The notes: generated by a model not told the origin, from the letters alone. A DNA stretch of 64,000 bases from Burkholderia sp. Ac-20365 (GCF_017104715.1 NZ_JAAGPI010000008.1:279390-343389); one strand, 5' to 3'; positions 8,265 through 17,046 are shown, counted from the stretch's first letter. Program-made: numbers and translations.

Positions 8265-8545
8265 CGCGGCCTCGTCGTTTGCACGATCTGGCCGTCGCGA
8301 CACAACGTCTGGCATGCGAGCACATGCATGCGTCCATCGACGCTCACGCGGCATTCCTGACACACACCCATTCCACACAACGGCGCGCGTCGTTCGCCGG
8401 TGACGGACAGGCGTGCGCCATATGCGCTCGCGCCGCAGACGGCGAGCGCAGCGGCAAGCGCAGCGGCAAGCGTCGCGCCTTGCTCGACTTCGACGGAAAC
8501 ACCGTCGATCGTGATGCGAACCCGGGAAAGCGCCGCTTCAGACAT
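8261..8545 (-). CDS. D-hydroxyproline dehydrogenase, [2Fe-2S] small subunit (HcnA-like)
   Basis: The 94-residue ferredoxin-like protein has the plant-type cysteine pattern at its C-terminal half (LCGMGVCQECRV, then VLACQT), matching the small subunit of HcnABC-type amino-acid dehydrogenases. The N-terminal half is a short beta-grasp with an Ala-rich helix (TLAAALAAALAVCG). The ATG at 8543-8545 lies within the end of the upstream oxidase gene (8-bp overlap), and the stop overlaps the next start. Such tight packing supports equimolar production of the three subunits. Confidence 0.85.
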   Translation of the reverse strand: MSEAALSRVRITIDGVSVEVEQGATLAAALAAALAVCGASAYGARLSVTGERRAPLCGMGVCQECRVSVDGRMHVLACQTLCRDGQIVQTTRPR

Positions 8546-9665
8546 GACAGGCTCCGACTTCGAAACGCGCGGGCAGGAATGGATCGACAGCAATCTCAGC
8601 CGAGGTCTGCGTGATCTGTGCGGCAAGCAGTTTCGCGGTGGCGAGCGATGTCGTCACGCCCAGTCCCTCATGACCGACGGCGAGCCACACGCCGGACGCC
8701 GCGCCGCTCGCGGGACCGATCAACGGCAAGCCATCCGGCGATGCCGCGCGAAACCCCGTCCACGCGCGAATGCCATTGAGCGTCGGCAATTCGGGCAGAT
8801 AGCGCGCCGCGCGTTGCAGCATCTGCGCGAGCACGGGCAGTTCGACGGCGGGATCGGTCGTGTCGAACTGGCGCGACGAGCCGATCAGCAGCTGCCCTGT
8901 CGGGCGCGGCTGCGCATTGAAAGCGACCGAGGTTCCCGTCGCGTGATGAGCGCTCTTGATATAGCCGAGTTCGAGCAGTTGATGGCGGATGAAACCAGGA
9001 TAGCGGTCGGTGATCAGCAAGTGGCCTTTTTTGGGCTGCAATGGCAGGCCGAGCACGAGTTCGCGCGCCTGCAATCCGTTCGCGACGACCACATGCGCGC
9101 CGCCAATGCGCTCGCCATTCGACAGCGTGACCTGATGTTTGTCGACGGCTACCGCTTGCGCGTTCAGACGAAGATCGATCCGCGCCGCGCCCGGCGACTG
9201 CGTGAGCAGCCATTGCGCGGCGGTCGGCGCATACACGATGCTGTCGTCTTCTATTAGCAGACCGCCCGCCATGCCCGGCGCGAGCGACGGCTCGCAATCG
9301 TAGAGCGCGTGCTCGTCCAGCATGTGCGCTGCGACGTCTTGCGCGGCGAACGCTAGCTGCATCGCGCGTGCGGCATCGAGTTCTTCGGCATCCTCCGCAA
9401 CCCAGAGCGTGCCGCAGCGCGCGAAGGCGTCGCGCGTGCGCAACTGCGACGCAAGCGCGAGCCACAGGTCGCGCGAATAACGGCACAGCGCGAACTCCGC
9501 GGGCGAGTCGTTCATCACGACGATATGCCCCATGCCCGCCGCCGTCGCGCCGCCGCCGATACCGTGCGTGTCCAGCACAGTCACGCGGAGTCCGCGCACA
9601 GCCAGCTCCGCCGCGCACGCCGCACCGACGATGCCCGCGCCGACGACCACGACATCCGCCGTCAT
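8538..9665 (-). CDS. D-hydroxyproline dehydrogenase, FAD catalytic subunit (DAO family, HcnC-like)
   Basis: The 375-residue protein begins ADVVVVGAGIVGAACAAELA, an N-terminal FAD-binding motif, and ends with GVWLAVGHEGLGVTTS, the DAO-family C-terminal FAD contact. It would strip a hydride from the D-imino acid, with electrons passing through the two partner subunits to the respiratory chain. The start at 9663-9665 overlaps the epimerase stop by four bases; the long open frame upstream lies within the epimerase gene and is not used. The context between epimerase and [2Fe-2S] gene makes D-hydroxyproline the most likely substrate. Confidence 0.85.
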   Translation of the reverse strand: MTADVVVVGAGIVGAACAAELAVRGLRVTVLDTHGIGGGATAAGMGHIVVMNDSPAEFALCRYSRDLWLALASQLRTRDAFARCGTLWVAEDAEELDAARAMQLAFAAQDVAAHMLDEHALYDCEPSLAPGMAGGLLIEDDSIVYAPTAAQWLLTQSPGAARIDLRLNAQAVAVDKHQVTLSNGERIGGAHVVVANGLQARELVLGLPLQPKKGHLLITDRYPGFIRHQLLELGYIKSAHHATGTSVAFNAQPRPTGQLLIGSSRQFDTTDPAVELPVLAQMLQRAARYLPELPTLNGIRAWTGFRAASPDGLPLIGPASGAASGVWLAVGHEGLGVTTSLATAKLLAAQITQTSAEIAVDPFLPARFEVGACHV

Positions 9666-10618
9666 ACCGTGCGGATGCCCCATGCGAACGGATCGCGCTC
9701 GTCGAAGCACAGCCGGCTCTCGGCCATGATGTGCGCGTGGCCGGTGATGGTCGGGATCACAGTTGCGATGCCGTCCTGCGTGCCGCCTTGCGCATAACTC
9801 GCTTCGAACACGCTGCCGATGACGCTCTCCTGCCGCCACACCTTGCCGGCGGCGAGCTTGCCGTCGGCGGCGAGGCACGCGACCTTCGCGCTCGTGCCCG
9901 TGCCGCACGGCGAGCGGTCATACGCGTTGCCGGGGCACAGCACGAAGCTGCGGCTGTCGAGGTCATCGCGCGAGCCCGGCCCGAACAGTTCGATGTGGTC
10001 GATCAACGCACCGTTCGCACCCGTGATATCCGCAGCGATCAGCGCGTCGCGGATCGCCGAGCTGAAGTGCGTGAGTTCGGCAATGTTCGACGCGTCCAGT
10101 GAACGCCCATGGTCCGCGACAAGAAAAAACCAGTTGCCGCCCCACGCGATATCGCCCGTCAATGTACCGAAACCAGGCACGTCGACACTCACGTCCTTGC
10201 GATACCGGTACGCGGGCACATTGCGCACCGACACGCTGAGATCGTCATTGAGCGTCGCCTCGACGATCCCGACGGGCGTGTCGATCAGATGCCGGCCCGG
10301 CCCGATGCGTCCCATATGCGCGAGCGACACGACGAGGCCGATCGTGCCGTGCCCGCACATGCCCAGGTAGCCGACGTTGTTGAAGAAGATGACGCCCGCC
10401 GCGCATTCTTTGTGATCCGGCTCGCACAACAGTGCGCCGACGACCACATCGGAGCCGCGCGGCTCGGTGACGATGCCCGCGCGCCAGTCGTCGTAGCGCG
10501 CGCGAAACGCGTCCAGACGTTGCGCGAGCGTGCCGTCGCCCAGTTCGGGGCCACCGGACACCACGAGGCGGGTCGGCTCACCGCCCGTGTGCGAATCGAT
10601 CACGTTCAAGGTTTTCAT
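9662..10618 (-). CDS. lhpA: 4-hydroxyproline 2-epimerase
   Basis: This 318-residue proline-racemase-family enzyme converts trans-4-hydroxy-L-proline to cis-4-hydroxy-D-proline. Both catalytic cysteines are present: C88 in MCGHGTIG and C238 in DRSPCGTGTSAK. This distinguishes an epimerase from the related Cys/Thr dehydratases. It is first in a minus-strand operon of epimerase, dehydrogenase subunits and AraC regulator. I take the ATG at 10616-10618 (MKTLNVIDSH); an ATG three codons earlier at 10627 is possible. An 18-bp sequence 58-75 bases upstream is repeated in inverted orientation before the divergent deaminase gene, which suggests shared control. Confidence 0.92.
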   Translation of the reverse strand: MKTLNVIDSHTGGEPTRLVVSGGPELGDGTLAQRLDAFRARYDDWRAGIVTEPRGSDVVVGALLCEPDHKECAAGVIFFNNVGYLGMCGHGTIGLVVSLAHMGRIGPGRHLIDTPVGIVEATLNDDLSVSVRNVPAYRYRKDVSVDVPGFGTLTGDIAWGGNWFFLVADHGRSLDASNIAELTHFSSAIRDALIAADITGANGALIDHIELFGPGSRDDLDSRSFVLCPGNAYDRSPCGTGTSAKVACLAADGKLAAGKVWRQESVIGSVFEASYAQGGTQDGIATVIPTITGHAHIMAESRLCFDERDPFAWGIRTV

Positions 10619-10675
10619 GTCGCCCATGGTAGAAACGCGGCCGCGCGCAGTCTTGAAGCGGCTGCGCGTGGATTA

Positions 10676-10693
10676 TGACGATTTCGGCATAGC
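10676..10693 (-). promoter_or_regulatory. 18-bp candidate operator, copy facing the hydroxyproline epimerase operon
   Basis: TGACGATTTCGGCATAGC here is an exact inverted copy of the sequence at 10877-10894. It lies 58-75 bases upstream of the epimerase ATG. The 358-bp gap from 10619 to 10976 separates the divergent hydroxyproline operon and deaminase gene and contains no gene. Exact conservation of 18 bases in such a gap is strong evidence for a binding site, most likely for the AraC-type regulator encoded in the cluster. Confidence 0.7.
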
Positions 10694-10876
10694 TCACAAC
10701 AAGTGGGACCGGCTCGCTCCGGGCCAGCCACCGGACTGCCCGCCTCGACGTGCCGTGCTCGCGTGCGATCTGAGCGAAGGTCGAATCAATTCAGCCGCGC
10801 TCGACAGCGATACGCCGCCCAAAACGGCCAACAAACATTGAAAGCATCGCAAATAATGGATTCCCCTCGCACAGAC

Positions 10877-10894
10877 GCTATGCCGAAATCGTCA
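10877..10894 (+). promoter_or_regulatory. 18-bp candidate operator, copy facing the deaminase gene
   Basis: GCTATGCCGAAATCGTCA is the exact reverse complement of the site at 10676-10693. It lies 83-100 bases before the GTG start of the deaminase gene. Each transcription unit therefore has one copy, in mirror orientation, at a distance suited to an activator that binds upstream of RNA polymerase. Confidence 0.7.
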
Positions 10895-10976
10895 CGCGAA
10901 ACGCGCGATTCACGCAAGACACCCGATTATTCCCTGCTTACACTGCACTCGACTCATCACTTTCAGGAGAGCAGTC

Positions 10977-11882
10977 GTGGCGCATATCTGGGAAGGCGTA
11001 TTGCCCGCAGTCACCACCAAGTTCAACGCGGATTTCAGCATAGACCGCGCGGCGACGGGAAAGAACATCGAGGCGCAGATCGAAGCGGGCGTCGACGGCA
11101 TCATCGTGTGCGGGTCGCTCGGCGAGGCGTCCACGCTTTCCCTCGATGAAAAGCTGCAGGTGCTCGACGTGGCCGTCGAGGCGTCGCGTGGCCGCGTGCC
11201 CGTGCTGCTGACAATCGCCGAAAACAGCACGCTCGACGGCTGCCGCCAGGCGGAAGCGGGCGCAAAGCACGGTGCCGCTGGCTATATGGTGCTGCCGGGC
11301 CTGCGTTATCTGTCGGATCGCCGCGAGACGCTGAACCACTTCCGCATGGTCGCGAACGCCAGCCCGCTGCCGCTGATGATCTACAACAACCCGCTCGCGT
11401 ATGGCGTCGACATGACGCCGGAGATGTTCGTCGAGATCGCCGACGAGAAGAAGATCGTCGCGATCAAGGAATCGTGCGGCGACGTGCGGCGCGTGACGGA
11501 TCTGATCAACGAAGTCGGCGACCGCTACGCGATCCTGTGCGGCGTCGACAATCTGGCGATGGAAGCGATCCTGATGGGCGCGCACGGCTGGGTCGCGGGC
11601 CTCGTGTGCGCGTTTCCGCACGAGACGGTTGCAATCTACAAGTTGCTGAAGGCGGGACGGCTGGAGGAAGCGCGCGCGATTTACCGGTGGTTTGCGCCGC
11701 TGCTCGCGCTCGATGTGTCGGCCAAGCTGGTGCAGAACATCAAGCTGGCGGAAGCGATCGTTGGGCTCGGCACGGAGCCGGTGCGCCCGCCGCGTCTGCC
11801 GCTGGCCGGTGACGAACGCAAGGCCGTCGAAGCATTGATCCGCCGGTCGATCGAAACGCGTCCGGCGCTGCCGAAGCTTTAA
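10977..11882 (+). CDS. lhpC: 1-pyrroline-4-hydroxy-2-carboxylate deaminase (DHDPS/NAL superfamily)
   Basis: This 301-residue TIM-barrel enzyme would deaminate the product of D-hydroxyproline oxidation to alpha-ketoglutarate semialdehyde. Superfamily landmarks are GIIVCGSLGEASTLS near residue 41, Tyr136 in MIYNNPL and the Schiff-base Lys164 in IVAIKESCG. The start is a GTG at 10977 with AGGAGA six bases upstream. The gene diverges from the epimerase operon. The final pathway enzyme, an alpha-ketoglutarate semialdehyde dehydrogenase, is not adjacent. Closely related paralogues are often labelled dihydrodipicolinate synthase; the context decides this call. Confidence 0.88.
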   Translation: MAHIWEGVLPAVTTKFNADFSIDRAATGKNIEAQIEAGVDGIIVCGSLGEASTLSLDEKLQVLDVAVEASRGRVPVLLTIAENSTLDGCRQAEAGAKHGAAGYMVLPGLRYLSDRRETLNHFRMVANASPLPLMIYNNPLAYGVDMTPEMFVEIADEKKIVAIKESCGDVRRVTDLINEVGDRYAILCGVDNLAMEAILMGAHGWVAGLVCAFPHETVAIYKLLKAGRLEEARAIYRWFAPLLALDVSAKLVQNIKLAEAIVGLGTEPVRPPRLPLAGDERKAVEALIRRSIETRPALPKL

Positions 11883-11888
11883 GTACGC

Positions 11889-11923
11889 AAAAAAACGGCG
11901 GCTCCCTTCGTCTGGGAGCCGCC
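11889..11923 (-). terminator. Rho-independent terminator of the response regulator gene
   Basis: A 10-bp perfect stem (11897-11906 with 11914-11923, GGCGGCTCCC/GGGAGCCGCC) with a 7-base loop is followed, read on the minus strand, by seven Ts. It lies 40 bases beyond the response regulator stop and just after the deaminase stop, so the stem may also serve the plus strand. Confidence 0.85.
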
Positions 11924-11963
11924 ATTGAGACGTTCACGCGTTGCGTGAGCGTAGACCATCTGC

Positions 11964-12689
11964 TTAAGCCGCTTCAGCATGCGCCACAACGGTATCCTCG
12001 TTCGATCGCAAATGCAGCAGCCGATAGCCACTCTTGTACACGGGCTGCAGACGGAATTCGTTATGCGGCTCGATCTGCAGCAACAGACGAAGACGCGACA
12101 CGTGGCTGTCGATCGTGCGCGTGACTTCGCGGAACTCGCGGCCCCACACCATCGCGAAGATATGGTCTCGCGACAGCACGCGGCCGATATTCGAGAAGAA
12201 CAGCGACGCCAGCCGATACTGCGTGCCCGACAGTTGCACCGGCGCGCCGCGCAGCGTAACGAGTTGACGGCGGGTGTCGAAATGATACGGGCCGACGTCG
12301 AAGCTATCTTTGCCGTAGCGTTCCGGATAAGCGCGGCGCAGCAGCGCGAGCAGGCGCTCGCGGAATTCCGCATGCCGCACGGGCAACGTCGCGTAATCGT
12401 CCGCGCCCAGCACGAAGGCGCGCACGACGCTCTCCTCCGAACCATCCGTCGACACGAACATCACGGGCATCCGCTCGCCGCCGACTGAGCGCACCGCCTT
12501 CAGCACGTCGGTGCCCGACAGACGCAGCGCGTGCCAGTCGAGGATCAGCAGATCGACCGTCGAGCGGGCGAGCACCTTGGAAAGCGTCAGGCCGTCTTCG
12601 TAAAGAGCGCAACTGTGACCGGCCTGAACGATGATTTTTTCGAGCAATTTCCCCTGCACGAGGTCACGCTGAAGAATGGCGATACGCAT
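11964..12689 (-). CDS. OmpR-family response regulator with a degenerate receiver domain
   Basis: The 241-residue protein has an N-terminal receiver-like domain and a C-terminal winged helix (LSGTQYRLASLFFSN, then RTIDSHVSRLRLLLQ). The phospho-acceptor position is kept as Asp51 in LLILDWHAL. However, the acidic pocket near the N-terminus is Gln7-Arg8-Asp9 instead of Glu/Asp-Asp, and the invariant Lys of the KP motif is Leu102 (ATLPV). No sensor kinase gene is adjacent, which makes it an orphan. It may act without classical phosphorylation. The start at 12687-12689 removes 28 unrelated upstream residues. Confidence 0.85.
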   Translation of the reverse strand: MRIAILQRDLVQGKLLEKIIVQAGHSCALYEDGLTLSKVLARSTVDLLILDWHALRLSGTDVLKAVRSVGGERMPVMFVSTDGSEESVVRAFVLGADDYATLPVRHAEFRERLLALLRRAYPERYGKDSFDVGPYHFDTRRQLVTLRGAPVQLSGTQYRLASLFFSNIGRVLSRDHIFAMVWGREFREVTRTIDSHVSRLRLLLQIEPHNEFRLQPVYKSGYRLLHLRSNEDTVVAHAEAA

Positions 12690-12952
12690 AAATGGTTTCC
12701 CGACAATTGGTCCAGGATCGCGATTCTGTTCAGGCAGCCCTGTTAAGCCCATCAGACTTGTCCGAATTTGCAAAGATTCTGCGACACTTTCGATCCTGTA
12801 AAATCACGGGTTGGCCAGAATCGTCATCACGCCGCCCTATCCGGACCGGCGTGCCGTGTCCCGTGCGCTACCCCGCACTGCCGCACTCCTGCCTGACGAA
12901 CGCCGTGCTCCGCGCGCAACGCGCGGCTCTTCTATTCATACAACGACAGGCA

Positions 12953-14260
12953 ATGCAAGCAACAGAACTGGGTAGACCACACGCCCGGGACGGCGCGCAC
13001 GCGCGTCCCCTCACCGGTAACGACTACAAGACGCTCAGCCTCGCCGCGCTCGGCGGCGCGCTCGAGTTCTACGACTTCATCATCTTCGTGTTCTTCGCTC
13101 CGGCGATCGGACAACTGTTCTTTCCGCAGTCGATTCCCGACTGGCTGCGCCAGCTGCAGACTTTCGGCATCTTCGCCGCGGGTTACCTGGCGCGGCCGCT
13201 GGGCGGCATCATCATGGCGCACTTCGGCGACCTGCTCGGCCGCAAGCGCATGTTCACGCTGAGCGTGCTGCTGATGTCCCTGCCCACGCTGATGATGGGC
13301 ATGCTGCCCACCTACGCCAGCATCGGCATCATGGCGCCCGTGCTGCTGCTCCTGTTCCGCGTGATGCAGGGCGCGGCTGTCGGCGGCGAAGTGCCGGGCG
13401 CGTGGGTGTTCGTCTCCGAGCACGTGCCGCAGCGGCACGTCGGCTATGCGTGCGGCACGCTGACGGCGGGTCTGACCGCCGGCATTCTGCTCGGCTCGCT
13501 GGTTGCGTCGGCGGTAAACCGCCATTTCGCAGCCGCTGAAATCGCCGATTTCGCGTGGCGCATTCCGTTCCTGCTCGGCGGCGTATTCGGCCTCTTTTCG
13601 GTGTATCTGCGCCGATGGCTGCACGAAACCCCCGTGTTCGCCGAAATGAAGCAGCGCAAGTCGCTGGCTGCCGAAATCCCGCTGAAGGCCGTGCTGCGCG
13701 ATCATGGCCGCGCCGTGATCGTGTCGATGCTGCTCACGTGGATGCTGTCGGCGGCAATCGTCGTCGTGATCCTGATGACGCCGACGCTCCTGCAAAAGCA
13801 GTTTCACATCGCGCCCGCGCAGGCGCTTTTCGCCAATAGCGTCGCGACGCTGTGTCTGACGATCGGCTGCGTGCTGGCCGGTTCGCTCGCGGGCCGCTTC
13901 GGCGCAGGCCGCACGATTTTCGTCGGCTGCGTGGGCCTTGGCATCTCGTACTACGTGCTGTTCCAGCAACTCGCCGTCGATAGCGCGATGCTCGTGCCGC
14001 TTTACGCGATTGCGGGCCTGTTCGTCGGCGTGATCGGCGCGGTGCCGTTCGTGATGGTCAACGCGTTTCCGCCTGTGGTGCGCTTCTCGGGCATCTCGTT
14101 CTCGTACAACGTCGCGTACGCGGTGTTCGGCGGTCTTACGCCGATCGTCGTGTCGCTGATGCTGAAGTCGAATCCGATGGCGCCCGCGTTCTACGTCGGC
14201 GCGCTGTGTGTGATCGGCGCACTAACGGCGTGCTGCGTGAAGAAGGACGCCGCGCAATAA
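12953..14260 (+). CDS. MFS transporter, metabolite:H+ symporter (MHS, ProP/ShiA-like) family
   Basis: The 435-residue protein has about 12 hydrophobic helices. The MHS-type opening is present (ALGGALEFYDFIIFVFFAP, then GYLARPLGGIIMAHFGDLLG with the GxxxDRxGR-like loop GDLLGRKR). Family members import organic acids, osmolytes or aromatic compounds with protons across the inner membrane; the substrate is not evident. It is divergent from the response regulator gene, which is a possible controller. The ATG at 12953 follows GACAGG. An in-frame extension upstream to 12692 has no transporter character. Confidence 0.8.
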   Translation: MQATELGRPHARDGAHARPLTGNDYKTLSLAALGGALEFYDFIIFVFFAPAIGQLFFPQSIPDWLRQLQTFGIFAAGYLARPLGGIIMAHFGDLLGRKRMFTLSVLLMSLPTLMMGMLPTYASIGIMAPVLLLLFRVMQGAAVGGEVPGAWVFVSEHVPQRHVGYACGTLTAGLTAGILLGSLVASAVNRHFAAAEIADFAWRIPFLLGGVFGLFSVYLRRWLHETPVFAEMKQRKSLAAEIPLKAVLRDHGRAVIVSMLLTWMLSAAIVVVILMTPTLLQKQFHIAPAQALFANSVATLCLTIGCVLAGSLAGRFGAGRTIFVGCVGLGISYYVLFQQLAVDSAMLVPLYAIAGLFVGVIGAVPFVMVNAFPPVVRFSGISFSYNVAYAVFGGLTPIVVSLMLKSNPMAPAFYVGALCVIGALTACCVKKDAAQ

Positions 14261-14269
14261 CGCAGTTGC

Positions 14270-14293
14270 AGTGGCGTGCGAGGGCACGCCACT
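14270..14293 (+). terminator. Stem-loop after the first MFS gene
   Basis: A 10-bp perfect stem (AGTGGCGTGC/GCACGCCACT) with a 4-base loop lies ten bases after the stop codon. It lacks a clear T-run, so it may be an attenuating or Rho-assisted end rather than a classical terminator. Confidence 0.4.
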
Positions 14294-14374
14294 TGCCGTT
14301 CTGGACCGGCCGTCGCATCGACACTTCAAGCCGGTCCGAAACGTCGCAGGGCAGGGCCGCCCTATCATCGACGC

Positions 14375-15862
14375 ATGAATACCTCTCCCGCACCCCGCTT
14401 CACGCCGGCGCTCGCGCGCGTCCTCGCGACGGTGAGCGTCGGCTTCGTCGTCACCCAACTCGACGTGACCATCGTCAATATCGCGCTCGCGAAGATCGGC
14501 GCGGATCTGCGCGCGAACGTCACCGGCCTGCAATGGATCGTCGATGCGTACACGCTCGCGTTCGCCGTGCTGATGCTGTCGGCGGGTGTGCTCGGCGACC
14601 GCTTCGGCGCACGGCGGATGTTCGCGTGCGGCATCGCGCTGTTCGCGGCGGCGTCGCTCGTGTGCGGGCTGGCAACCGACGCCACCATGCTGGTCGCCGC
14701 GCGCGCCGTGCAAGGCATGGGCGCGGCGGCCATGCTGCCCAATTCGCTTGCGCTGCTCAACGAGGCGTGCCGCCACGACCCGAAGCTGCGCGCCCGCGCC
14801 GTGGGCCTGTGGACGGCGGCAGGCGCGATTGCGATTGCGGCTGGGCCGGTGATCGGCGGATTGCTGATTGCCGGGTTCGGCTGGCGCGCGATCTTTCTGG
14901 TGAATCTGCCGATCTGTGTGCTGGGACTGGCCGCGACCTTCGCGTGGGTGCCTCAGCCGCGCGACGCTGCCGCATCGCATCCGCCTTCCGCGACTTCAGG
15001 CGTGCGCGGCATCGATCCCGCCGGCCAGTTGCTCGCGATCGTCGCGCTGACGGCCTTCACGGGCGCCGTGATCGAATGGCGTCCGCTCGGGCTGATGCAT
15101 CCGCTGGTTGGCGGCGGCTTCGTGCTGGCGCTGATCGCCGCGGTTGCATTCGTCGTCACCGAACGGCGCGTCGATTCGCCGATGCTGCCGCTCGCGTTCT
15201 TCGCCAACCGCACGTTCAGCGCGGCCGTGCTGTTCGGCATCTGCGTGAATCTGACTTACTACGGCGTGGTATTCGTGCTGAGCCTGTACCTGCAGCACGC
15301 GCGCGGCGAGACGCCGCTCCAGGCGGGTCTCGCCTTCCTGCCGCTGACGGGCGGATTTCTCGTCTCGAACGTCGCGAGCGGCTGGGTCGTCGGACGATTC
15401 GGCGCGCGCGTGCCGATGATCGCGGGCGCGATCACGGCCGCGCTCGGCTATGGGCTGTTGCACTTCGCGCAAGCCGCCTCGCCGCTCTGGATGCTGCTCG
15501 CGCCGTTCCTGCTGATTCCGTCCGGCATGGGCCTCGCCGTTCCGGCGATGACCACGGCCGTGCTCGCTTCCGTCGACGGACCGCGCGCGGGCACGGCGTC
15601 GGCGGTGCTGAATACGGCGCGTCAGGCTGGTGGCGCTATCGGCGTAGCGGCGTTCGGCGCGCTTGCGAGCGCGTCGGATTCAACAGGCGCAGCGCACGTG
15701 GTGGCTGGCCTGCAATTGGCGACGCTGATTTCATCGTGCGTGCTGCTGTGCGCGCTCGGACTCGCGTGTCTCGTGCATCCCGACGCGCACGCGCGCAATC
15801 AACCGAACAATCGCCCGTGCGAAGAGCGCAACGGCGCCCGGCCCGCGAACGCGAGCAAATGA
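14375..15862 (+). CDS. MFS transporter, DHA2 (EmrB/QacA) drug-exporter family
   Basis: The 495-residue protein has about 14 membrane helices. The DHA2 signatures are QLDVTIVNIALAKIGADL in helix 1, LGDRFGARRMFACGIALF as motif A, and GPVIGGLLIAGFGWRAIFLV as motif C. Such proteins expel hydrophobic drugs or metabolites by proton antiport. The ATG at 14375 gives a standard N-terminus; a longer frame upstream adds 33 unrelated residues. The C-terminal 30 residues are hydrophilic. No adaptor (EmrA-like) gene is adjacent, so it probably works alone in the inner membrane. Confidence 0.85.
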   Translation: MNTSPAPRFTPALARVLATVSVGFVVTQLDVTIVNIALAKIGADLRANVTGLQWIVDAYTLAFAVLMLSAGVLGDRFGARRMFACGIALFAAASLVCGLATDATMLVAARAVQGMGAAAMLPNSLALLNEACRHDPKLRARAVGLWTAAGAIAIAAGPVIGGLLIAGFGWRAIFLVNLPICVLGLAATFAWVPQPRDAAASHPPSATSGVRGIDPAGQLLAIVALTAFTGAVIEWRPLGLMHPLVGGGFVLALIAAVAFVVTERRVDSPMLPLAFFANRTFSAAVLFGICVNLTYYGVVFVLSLYLQHARGETPLQAGLAFLPLTGGFLVSNVASGWVVGRFGARVPMIAGAITAALGYGLLHFAQAASPLWMLLAPFLLIPSGMGLAVPAMTTAVLASVDGPRAGTASAVLNTARQAGGAIGVAAFGALASASDSTGAAHVVAGLQLATLISSCVLLCALGLACLVHPDAHARNQPNNRPCEERNGARPANASK

Positions 15863-15911
15863 CGCCTGCGTGACGCAACAAAAAGCGCTACAAAAAAGCG
15901 CCACAAAAAGC

Positions 15912-15948
15912 ACAACACCCACGACGCACGCGGCGTCGTGGGTGTTGT
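15912..15948. terminator. Strong bidirectional terminator between convergent genes
   Basis: A perfect 16-bp stem (ACAACACCCACGACGC at 15912-15927 with its complement at 15933-15948) and a 5-base loop lies between the stops of the DHA2 exporter and the small minus-strand gene. A-rich sequence precedes it and T-rich sequence follows, so it can end transcription from both sides. Confidence 0.85.
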
Positions 15949-15973
15949 CGTTTGTTCAAACGGGAAGCAGACG

Positions 15974-16246
15974 TTACAGCGAGGTTTCCTGAATTGCGCC
16001 CGTATCGAGCGCCTTTTCGATCAGACCTTCGTTCTGCACTTTGCGAATCGCGTCGGCGACGAGCTTTTCCGGCTGTTCGATTTCCGCCTTGATCGAGCTG
16101 ATCAATCCGGCTGCGTCGAGGATCACCAGCGTTTCGGCCGAGTCGGCCCGGCTGATGATCACGCGATGCGGCGTCGGCCCCTCGCCGAGGCTGGCGCAAA
16201 ACTGCATGACCGTGCCGTTGATCGTTTGGTCAAAAGCTTGAATCAT
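15974..16246 (-). CDS. Conserved hypothetical protein, 90 residues
   Basis: The ATG at 16244-16246 is preceded by AAGGAGC. The protein (MIQAFDQTINGTVMQFCASL start, later ISRADSAETLVILDAAGLI) is small, soluble and acidic, with an amphipathic C-terminal helix. I recognise no family name. It lies 137 bases downstream of the doxX gene on the same strand and could be co-transcribed with it. Confidence 0.65.
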   Translation of the reverse strand: MIQAFDQTINGTVMQFCASLGEGPTPHRVIISRADSAETLVILDAAGLISSIKAEIEQPEKLVADAIRKVQNEGLIEKALDTGAIQETSL

Positions 16247-16383
16247 CGCGTGCTCCTTATGGTCGAACTGGCTTGCCCAGCGGTTGCATGACGTGTTGCA
16301 TCCGGAATGCTGCACGAATGATGCCCGCTCTTTCGGCAGCCGCGCAACGCAGGGCGCATGTCATGCCGCTGCGCGCACAACGA

Positions 16384-16821
16384 TCAAAGGCTGCTGCCAA
16401 GCCCGCCGCGCGGCGCCCGCGCGCCATCGATGCTGAAGCGGCCCGCGCCCGTCACGAACAGCAGCAGGAAACCGCCGGCAATACCGACGTTTTTCCAGAA
16501 ATGGATGATCATGTCGCGCTGCAAGGCGGCGTCGGTGATATTCCAGAAGTCGTGTCCGAGGACGGCCGTCGCGATCGTGTACACGGCCATGAACAGACCC
16601 AGCGCGCGAATCCTGAAACCGACCACGAGGAAGATGCCGCCGAGTACCTCGACAGCCGTCGCAATCGGCGCGGCGATCTGCACGAGCGGCACGCCCTTCG
16701 ATTGCAGATACCCGACGAAACCCGCATAGCCGAGCAGCTTCATCACGCCGCCCCAAAGAAACAGTACGGCAAGCGCGAGGCGGGCAAGAAGAATTACGCC
16801 GGAATCGACGGGACGCGTCAT
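16384..16821 (-). CDS. DoxX family membrane protein
   Basis: The 145-residue protein has four hydrophobic helices with the DoxX pattern: ILLARLALAVLFLWGGVMKL with the GxxK turn, then TAVEVLGGIFLVVGFRIRA and FWKNVGIAGGFLLLFVTG. DoxX-like proteins are inner-membrane quinone- or thiol-linked redox helpers of mostly unknown role. GGAG lies eight bases before the start codon. The C-terminal tail is short and basic. Confidence 0.82.
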   Translation of the reverse strand: MTRPVDSGVILLARLALAVLFLWGGVMKLLGYAGFVGYLQSKGVPLVQIAAPIATAVEVLGGIFLVVGFRIRALGLFMAVYTIATAVLGHDFWNITDAALQRDMIIHFWKNVGIAGGFLLLFVTGAGRFSIDGARAPRGGLGSSL

Positions 16822-17037
16822 GGATGTGGCTCCTGATTTGAATTAAGCAGAAGACCGGGCCGCACGTCATCAGTTCCCGGGCGCTGAAATCAGCATAAGT
16901 GGAACGCACCGCTTTTCCAAGGCGATCGACGCAAGCCCAACCCGACGCGCCGCTGCGGGTTTTCCTCGGTCGATCATGCATATCGACGCCAATGCCTGCA
17001 CATTAAGCAAATTCATCGGCCGATGCATGCACAGGTT

Positions 17038-17046
17038 TGTTATAAT
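17038..17046 (+). promoter_or_regulatory. Extended -10 promoter of deoR, within a half-site resembling the DeoR operator
   Basis: TGTTATAAT is a perfect extended -10 (TGnTATAAT) 82 bases before the deoR start; no good -35 accompanies it. The same bases match seven of eight positions of the DeoR half-operator TGTTAGAA, so autoregulation is possible. The rest of the 307-bp gap 16822-17128 shows no gene. Confidence 0.5.
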
